Source: Pseudomonas sp. 8O
GTDB lineage: Bacteria; Pseudomonadota; Gammaproteobacteria; Pseudomonadales; Pseudomonadaceae
Length of the DNA stretch: 64,000 nucleotides
Direction of reading: 5' to 3'
Assembly: GCF_902506495.1 (NCBI RefSeq)
Contig: NZ_LR733263.1
Span: 351,372-415,371, forward strand
Part shown: in pieces, positions 58,801 to 64,000 of the stretch
How the letters are laid out: every line of letters starts with the position of its first letter
Numbering within the stretch: the first letter of the stretch is position 1
Translations under genes and position numbers: made by a program
Notes under the pieces: generated by a model
The model's database searches: none
The model's input: the letters and a program-made list of their open reading frames with translations, nothing else
Told to the model about the DNA's origin: nothing

Positions 58801-58942
58801 ACAGGTGCACACCCTTTGCTTCAGTGATGATGCGCGGGCCCTTCTCGGCCAGTTGCTTGTAATCACTGAACGGCGCCAGGTGGTGGGCCTGGCTGAGGGC
58901 TTGCCAGTGGGCGGTCTTGGGGTTCTTGGCTTGCTGATTCAT
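58793..58942 (-). pseudogene. spuC: spuC fragment: first ~50 codons of putrescine/polyamine aminotransferase
   Basis: The start ATG (58942) with an AAGGTGTTGAG ribosome site leads to MNQQAKNPKTAHWQALSQAHH and on to YKQLAEKGPRIITEAKGVHLW. This is the N-terminal part of the class III pyruvate-transaminase SpuC. After codon ~50 the sequence changes to RTX repeats; the spuC frame stops at 58778-58780. The PLP site and the rest of the enzyme are absent from the window. It lies downstream of spuB on the same strand, matching the P. aeruginosa order spuB-spuC. If no other aminotransferase exists in the genome, putrescine use by this route would be lost. Confidence 0.88.
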
Positions 58943-58997
58943 CTCAACACCTTGTTTGTGCGAGCCGTCTCGACAACTCGCGAAAAACGTCTGGATC

Positions 58998-59044
58998 GTG
59001 GGAGGCGCTTCAGCGGCGATATTCGCGGCTAAAGCCCCTCCCAC
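58998..59044. repeat. REP-like palindrome (GTGGGAGG family) between spuC and spuB
   Basis: GTGGGAGGCGCTTCAGC and GGCTAAAGCCCCTCCCAC flank GGCGATATTCGC, forming a hairpin between the spuB stop and the broken spuC start. It belongs to the family at 38368. Confidence 0.85.
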
Positions 59045-59068
59045 AGAGCCATCAGAGGCTACGCAGCG

Positions 59069-60427
59069 TTACACCGACAGCAGCAGGAACTCGCGCTCCC
59101 AGGAGCTGATCACCCGCTTGAAGTTCTCGTGCTCGGCACGCTTGACCGCGACATAGCCGCGCATGAACTTCTCGCCGAGGTACTTCTCGGCCACCTTGCA
59201 TGCTTCCATCCGCTCCAGAGCGGCTTCGATGGTCAGCGGCAGGCGCAAGTTACGGCGCTCATAGCCACGGCCCTTGACCGGCGCACCGGGTTTGATGCCC
59301 TCGGCCATGCCGATGTAGCCACAAAGCAACGATGCCGCCAGCACCAGGTAAGGGTTGGCATCAGCACCGGCCAGGCGGTTTTCCACGCGGCGATTCTGCG
59401 GGCTGGCTTCGGGGACGCGCAGGCCCACGGTACGGTTCTCCTCGCCCCACTCCACGTTCACCGGCGCCGAGGTATCGGGCAGGAAACGGCGGAACGAATT
59501 GACGTTCGGGGCGAACAGCGGCAACAGCTCGGGGATATATTTCTGCAAGCCACCGATGTGGTGCAGGAACAGCTCGCTCATCGTCCCATCATCATTGGAG
59601 AAGAGGTTCTTGCCGGTCTTGATGTCGACCACACTCTGGTGGATGTGCATGGCGCTGCCCGGCTCGTCGGTGATCGGCTTGGCCATGAAGGTCGCCGCCA
59701 CGTCATGCTTGAGCGCGGCCTCGCGCATGGTGCGCTTGAACACGGTGATCTGGTCGGCCAGATGCAGGGCTTCGCCATGACGGAAGTTGATTTCCATCTG
59801 TGCCGGACCGTCTTCGTGGATCAGGGTGTCGAGATCCAGGTGTTGCAGTTCGCACCAGTCGTAAACGTCTTCGAACAGCGGGTCGAATTCGTTGGCGGCA
59901 TCGATGGAGAACGACTGCCGCCCCACCTCTGGACGACCGGAACGCCCCATCGGCGCTACCAGCGGGAAGTCTGGGTCACTGTTGCGCTTGGTCAGGTAGA
60001 ACTCCATCTCCGGCGCGACGATGGGCTTCCAGCCCTTGTCGGCATACATCTGCAGCACACGCTTGAGAATGTTGCGCGGCGACAGCTCGATGGGGTTGCC
60101 CTGCTTGTCGAAGGTGTCGTGGATCACCATCGCGGTGGGCTCGATGGCCCAGGGCACGAGGAATACGGCATTGGCGTCCGGACGGCAGAACATGTCGATG
60201 TCCGCCTCATCCAGCAACTCGTAATAGATGTCATCCTCGACGTAGTCGCCGGTCACGGTCTGCAGCAGCACGCTCTCGGGAAGGCGCATGCCCTTCTCGT
60301 CGAGGAACTTGTTGGTCGGCGAGATCTTGCCGCGAGCAATGCCGGTCAGGTCGCTGATCAGGCATTCGACTTCGGTGATTTTGCGTTCTTTCAGCCAGCT
60401 CGTGAGCTGGTCTAACTTGGTACTCAT
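59069..60427 (-). CDS. spuB: Gamma-glutamylputrescine-synthetase-type glutamine synthetase SpuB
   Basis: A 452-aa class-I/III-like glutamine synthetase. It shows the N-terminal beta-grasp segment (ECLISDLTGIARGKISPTNKF, given only in outline), metal-site glutamates in VAPEMEFYLT and HEDGPAQMEINF, the ATP loop in GSAMHIHQSV, and ENRLAGADANPYLV. It ligates glutamate to a polyamine (putrescine) in the gamma-glutamylation pathway. The N-terminal MSTKLDQLTSWLKERKITEV closely fits SpuB of P. aeruginosa. The start has GAGGT five bases before the ATG. It is divergent from spuI, and the broken spuC follows it. Confidence 0.94.
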   Translation of the reverse strand: MSTKLDQLTSWLKERKITEVECLISDLTGIARGKISPTNKFLDEKGMRLPESVLLQTVTGDYVEDDIYYELLDEADIDMFCRPDANAVFLVPWAIEPTAMVIHDTFDKQGNPIELSPRNILKRVLQMYADKGWKPIVAPEMEFYLTKRNSDPDFPLVAPMGRSGRPEVGRQSFSIDAANEFDPLFEDVYDWCELQHLDLDTLIHEDGPAQMEINFRHGEALHLADQITVFKRTMREAALKHDVAATFMAKPITDEPGSAMHIHQSVVDIKTGKNLFSNDDGTMSELFLHHIGGLQKYIPELLPLFAPNVNSFRRFLPDTSAPVNVEWGEENRTVGLRVPEASPQNRRVENRLAGADANPYLVLAASLLCGYIGMAEGIKPGAPVKGRGYERRNLRLPLTIEAALERMEACKVAEKYLGEKFMRGYVAVKRAEHENFKRVISSWEREFLLLSV

Positions 60428-61222
60428 AGAGACCTCAGGGTTGTAGAACCAGCTTGAGTTATAGCGGGTTCAGCGTTGCCCCGCCTTCTCCCTGCAAGCC
60501 TCACCAAAGGCCTGAAAGAAGGCGAGATATTCGGGTGGATGCTACTAGGGGTGCGGCACCTCCGGCACCTGGCATTTCACTCCACCGAAATAAAATCGCT
60601 CACCCTTTTCCACGAACACCGAGCTGTCTGTTTCGCGGCATGGCGCGAGCCCAGCGAAGCCAGCGAGTGGCTTGTGTGTTGCCGAGCGTGGGCCTGAGCG
60701 GACGCCAAGGGGCGTTGCGCGGCCACGTACGCTATCGTGCAGGGTATGGAATGAGCGAACGGCCTGGTGAGACAGGCCGCGCGGCGCAGAAGCCGCAAAG
60801 GAAAGCTGTTGCTGCGCTGCAGCGGCCATGCTCATGACTGATCGAGCCCGCATGATGAGCAGACTCGCCTCGCTGACGAGGGAAGAGGTCGCGTGACCGA
60901 TGGTCCTGGTGCAAGCGCTGACGCCGATGGTCGGCAGGCAAAACATGAGACACCCGTATTATTGCTGTTAGTGGGTTTGAACCGAGCTTAGCCTTGTTCA
61001 TTTTTTTACACAATAGCTCTGTAAAAAATTGAACACACCCCACTGAGCAGCCTGAAAGATCAACGCCCGGAGCACGCTGAAAGGCCTTTAAATGCCCCAA
61101 AAATGGCCATCACGCCCCACTACAGGGCATCATGAGGCCAGCTTGACAGTAAAGTGCGTTTCGGATTGACTCACACCCATGCAGTCGCATGATTGATATA
61201 TTTAACAAAAAGGTGTTGCATC
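60428..61222. promoter_or_regulatory. Divergent spuB-spuI intergenic region with a long inverted repeat
   Basis: About 795 bp separate the two glutamine-synthetase genes; I found no credible gene in it, and no spuA-like amidotransferase, which P. aeruginosa has nearby. At 60996-61034 two 15-base arms (GTTCATTTTTTTACA and TGTAAAAAATTGAAC) are inverted with one mismatch around a 9-base spacer. This A/T-rich palindrome, about 190 bp before spuI, is a good candidate site for a polyamine-responsive repressor. Confidence 0.55.
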
Positions 61223-62602
61223 ATGTCGGTACCCCCGCGTGCCGTTCAGCTTAACGAAGCGAACGCGTTCCTCAAGGAACATCCCGAGGTCCAGTTCGTC
61301 GACCTTCTTATTGCAGATATGAATGGCGTGGTGCGCGGCAAGCGCATCGACCGAAACGCCCTGCACAAGGTGTACGAGAAAGGCATCAACCTGCCGGCCT
61401 CGCTCTTCGCCCTCGACATCAATGGTTCCACCGTCGAGAGCACCGGCCTTGGCCTGGATATCGGTGACGCCGACCGTATCTGCTTCCCCATCCCCGATAC
61501 CCTGTGCAACGAGCCCTGGCAGAAGCGCCCCACTGCGCAACTGCTGATGACCATGCACGAGCTGGACGGCACGCCTTTCTTCGCCGACCCGCGCGAGGTA
61601 TTGCGACAGGTGGTGCAGAAGTTCGACGAACTGGGCCTGCGTATCTGCGCAGCCTTCGAACTGGAGTTCTACCTGATCGACCAGGAGAACGTGAACGGTC
61701 GGCCGCAGCCGCCGCGCTCACCGATCTCCGGCAAGCGCCCGCATTCCACTCAGGTCTACCTGATCGACGACCTCGACGAGTACGTCGACTGCCTGCAGGA
61801 CATGCTCGAAGCCGCCAAGGAGCAGGACATCCCGGCCGATGCCATCGTCAAGGAAAGTGCCCCGGCGCAGTTCGAGGTCAACCTGCACCACGTCGAAGAC
61901 GCCATCAAGGCCTGCGACTACGCGCTGCTGCTCAAGCGCCTGATCAAGAACATCGCCTACGACCATGAGATGGATTCCACTTTCATGGCCAAGCCCTATC
62001 CGGGCCAGGCCGGCAACGGCCTGCACGTGCACATCTCGCTGCTGGACAAGAAGACCGGCAAGAACATCTTCGCCGCCGACAACCCGCTGGAGAACCAGCC
62101 GCTGCGCCACGCCATCGGCGGCATCCTCGACACCATGGCCGCGAGTATGGCCTTCCTCTGCCCCAACGTGAACTCCTACCGCCGCTTCGGCGCGCAGTTC
62201 TACGTGCCCAACGCGCCGAGCTGGGCGCTGGACAACCGCACCGTGGCCGTGCGCGTGCCGACCGGCAGCGCCGACGCCGTGCGCATCGAACACCGGGTGG
62301 CCGGCGCCGACGCCAATCCCTACCTGATGCTGGCGTCGATCCTCGCCGGCATCCACCACGGTCTGACCAACCAGATCGACCCGGGCGAGCCGATCGAAGG
62401 CAACTCCTACGAGCAACTCGAGCAGAGCCTGCCGAACAACCTGCGCGACGCGCTGCGCGAGCTGGACGACAGCGAAGTGCTGAACAAGTACATCGATCCG
62501 AAGTACATCGACATCTTCGTCGCGTGCAAGGAAGCCGAGCTGCAGGAGTTCGAGACCACCATCTCCGACCTCGAATACAACTGGTACCTGCACACCGTGT
62601 AA
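61223..62602 (+). CDS. spuI: Polyamine-linked glutamine synthetase SpuI
   Basis: A 459-aa glutamine synthetase family enzyme. It shows the N-terminal LLIADMNGVVRGKRI, the catalytic glutamates in CAAFELEFYLID and SAPAQFEVNLHH, the loop GNGLHVHISLLD and HRVAGADANPYLM. The sequence fits SpuI of P. aeruginosa, which acts in polyamine use with SpuB. The start is ATG 61223 (MSVPPRAVQLNEAN), eight bases after AAGGTG. A TTG at 61193 is not needed. It is followed by a terminator at 62611 and then a polyamine-binding protein. Confidence 0.94.
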   Translation: MSVPPRAVQLNEANAFLKEHPEVQFVDLLIADMNGVVRGKRIDRNALHKVYEKGINLPASLFALDINGSTVESTGLGLDIGDADRICFPIPDTLCNEPWQKRPTAQLLMTMHELDGTPFFADPREVLRQVVQKFDELGLRICAAFELEFYLIDQENVNGRPQPPRSPISGKRPHSTQVYLIDDLDEYVDCLQDMLEAAKEQDIPADAIVKESAPAQFEVNLHHVEDAIKACDYALLLKRLIKNIAYDHEMDSTFMAKPYPGQAGNGLHVHISLLDKKTGKNIFAADNPLENQPLRHAIGGILDTMAASMAFLCPNVNSYRRFGAQFYVPNAPSWALDNRTVAVRVPTGSADAVRIEHRVAGADANPYLMLASILAGIHHGLTNQIDPGEPIEGNSYEQLEQSLPNNLRDALRELDDSEVLNKYIDPKYIDIFVACKEAELQEFETTISDLEYNWYLHTV

Positions 62603-62610
62603 CACCGAGA

Positions 62611-62636
62611 AAGCCGGCCGCAGAGCCGGCTTCTTT
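62611..62636 (+). terminator. Rho-independent terminator after spuI
   Basis: An 8-bp GC-rich stem (AAGCCGGC/GCCGGCTT) with a 6-base loop is followed by CTTTTT. It separates spuI from the polyamine-binding protein gene. Confidence 0.9.
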
Positions 62637-62779
62637 TTGCCTGCCAACTGCCAACCGACAACTCTGACGCTTCGCGTAGGGACCAGCGGTTCGCCACAAG
62701 GCGACTGCGCTGACATGCATCAAACCCCGGCAAACCAGACCGCCGGATACTGTTGCTTTGATCAATCGGGGAGTTACTC

Positions 62780-63838
62780 ATGCAACGCGCTCTTGCCGCC
62801 ATCCTGCTAGGCCTGAGCTGCGGCCTGGCTCAGGCCGCCGACAGCATCCGTGTCTACAACTGGAACGATTACATCGCGCCGCAGGTGCTGGAAAACTTCA
62901 CCCGCGACACCGGCATCGAGGTCGAGTACCACACTTTCGCCAGTGCCGAGGAATTGGCGCAAGCGCTGGAAAGCGGTCAGCCCATCGACATCGCCGTGCC
63001 CTCGCACAATGACCTGCCAAGACTGATCGCCAGCGGCCGCATTCGCCCGCTGGATTTCAACCTGCTGCCCAACCGCACGCACCTGGACAAGCAACTGCTG
63101 AGCAAGCTGGCTGCGGTCGACCCGCAGAACCAGCACGCCATCCCCTACCTATGGGGCGCGGTTGGCCTGGCGATCAATACCCCGCAGGCCGAAGCGGCCT
63201 ATGGCGGCCCGCTACCGGACAGCTGGAGCCTGCTGTTCGACGCCGAACAGAGCAAGCGCCTGGCCAGTTGCGGCATAAGCGTGCTGGATGCGTCGGATGA
63301 AACCCTGTCGTTGCTGCTCAACTACCAGGGCCGCAGCCTGGCACGCAGCGCACCGAGTCGCATCGAGCGCGCCGGAGAGATACTCGACGCTCTGCGCCCG
63401 AACCTGCGCTATGTCGACAGCGAGCGCTATATCGAAGACCTCAACAACGGCCGGCTGTGCCTGGCCATGGCCTGGGTCGGCGATGCACTGGCCGCAGCGC
63501 AGGCCGGCCAGCCAGTGCGCTTCGTGGTGCCGGACGAGGGCTCGGTACTGTTCATCGACAACCTGGTGATCCCTGCCAATGCCAGCCGCCCGGAGCTCGC
63601 CCACCGCTTCATCAACTACCTGATGCAGCCGCAGGTGATCGCGCAGATCACCGCCGAGACGCTCTACCCCAACGGCAATGCCGACTCGGCACAGTTCATC
63701 GACAGCGCCCTGCTGGAGCAACCCGGGCTCTATCCGGATCAGGACACCAAGCGCCGCCTGTATCCACTGGAGGTTCTCTCGCAGAAACATGCTCAGGTGC
63801 GTAACAACGTCTGGCAGCGCTTCCGCGACGGCAGTTGA
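62780..63838 (+). CDS. PotF/SpuD-type periplasmic polyamine-binding protein
   Basis: A 352-aa extracellular solute-binding protein with signal peptide QRALAAILLGLSCGLAQA and the family opening DSIRVYNWNDYIAPQVL. Polyamine-binding relatives keep the acidic and aromatic residues seen here (YNWNDYI, LLFDAEQ, AWVGDA). It matches the polyamine-binding gene that lies between spuI and aguR in P. aeruginosa. It stands alone, without permease or ATPase genes in the window, so it may work with a transporter elsewhere. Specificity (putrescine, spermidine or agmatine) is unknown. Confidence 0.9.
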   Translation: MQRALAAILLGLSCGLAQAADSIRVYNWNDYIAPQVLENFTRDTGIEVEYHTFASAEELAQALESGQPIDIAVPSHNDLPRLIASGRIRPLDFNLLPNRTHLDKQLLSKLAAVDPQNQHAIPYLWGAVGLAINTPQAEAAYGGPLPDSWSLLFDAEQSKRLASCGISVLDASDETLSLLLNYQGRSLARSAPSRIERAGEILDALRPNLRYVDSERYIEDLNNGRLCLAMAWVGDALAAAQAGQPVRFVVPDEGSVLFIDNLVIPANASRPELAHRFINYLMQPQVIAQITAETLYPNGNADSAQFIDSALLEQPGLYPDQDTKRRLYPLEVLSQKHAQVRNNVWQRFRDGS

Positions 63839-63909
63839 ACGGATGGCGAGGCTTGCCTCGCCAACACCGCCTGACGTCCAATAGCACCTCGCCCACCGAG
63901 GAGCTCACC

Positions 63910-64000
63910 ATGTCGCGTCCTGCCAGCCCCCGTAAGCCGCGCGCCAGCAGTCAGGCACGGATCGCCGTGATCCTCGCGGCAGCACGCGAACTGCTGGCCG
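63910..64000 (+). CDS. aguR: TetR-family regulator, N-terminal part (AguR-like)
   Basis: Only 30 codons lie in the window (MSRPASPRKPRASSQARIAV..., start at 63910 with GAGGAG nine bases upstream). The basic start and the ILAAARELLA segment are the usual lead-in to a TetR helix-turn-helix. In P. aeruginosa the TetR gene after this polyamine-binding gene is aguR, which represses the agmatine-use operon aguBA. The symbol is inferred from gene order. Confidence 0.72.
   Translation, partial: MSRPASPRKPRASSQARIAVILAAARELLA

Noticed and set aside
58793-58866. N-terminal extension of the RTX fragment reading through spuC
   Set aside because: Those codons are spuC sequence in the wrong frame, so they are not a real protein start.
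60454-60946. Short frames in the spuB-spuI gap
   Set aside because: Up to about 130 codons but no ribosome site, no domain and poor composition; treated as non-coding.

Overview
The window is GC-rich Pseudomonas-type chromosome. The gene families, the gene order and several families of REP-like palindromes fit the genus, and I infer the mendocina/oleovorans/alcaliphila side of it. There are no rRNA or tRNA genes, no CRISPR array, no insertion sequence and no prophage. Both ends cut genes: a FimV/HubP-like gene at the left and a TetR regulator at the right.

Positions 1-5300 hold housekeeping genes: a FimV-like protein, a MarR regulator, recQ, a UPF0149 protein and a YbaN-like membrane protein. 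Positions 5400-25100 are a complete Lap biofilm-adhesion locus. It contains the periplasmic protease LapG, the c-di-GMP receptor LapD, a small conserved gene, the giant adhesin LapA (3694 aa, minus strand, with a readable di-alanine cleavage site) and, divergently, the type I secretion system lapE-lapB-lapC. LapD holds LapG inactive when c-di-GMP is high. When c-di-GMP falls, LapG cuts the LapA N-terminus and the cell detaches.

Positions 25300-28600 carry a DTW-domain tRNA-modification enzyme, an Aer-like chemoreceptor and a LysR regulator. The LysR gene is divergent from a catabolic operon (28977-34080) of a TIM-barrel isomerase, a non-haem iron oxygenase, a substrate-binding protein, a fused permease-ATPase and a class II aldolase. 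A second block (34251-39885) follows with guanidinobutyrase gbuA, a YjiH membrane protein, a ThDP decarboxylase of the 2-ketoarginine type and an NCS1 permease. The two blocks share a conserved palindrome in their upstream regions (28806-28835 and 34148-34177), so they probably answer to one regulator and handle guanidino or amino-acid compounds.

Positions 40170-48530 are mixed housekeeping genes: an MBL hydrolase, a 42-aa gene, aceK, an EamA exporter, cysK, a MoxR/VWA pair and a DUF2167 protein. Positions 48744-58800 are accessory: a 2030-aa secreted animal-type haem peroxidase with RTX repeats, a histidine kinase, a convergent response regulator, and the severed C-terminal end of a second RTX protein. 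That end is joined directly to the first 50 codons of the putrescine aminotransferase gene spuC.

From there to the right edge the order spuC(broken)-spuB-spuI-polyamine-binding protein-aguR matches the polyamine/agmatine locus known from P. aeruginosa. The spuC break marks a deletion, an insertion or a misassembly. The most rewarding items are the spuC/RTX junction, the shared palindromes of the two catabolic blocks, the uncharacterised oxygenase-aldolase-transporter operon and the RTX peroxidase with its alanine-rich insert.
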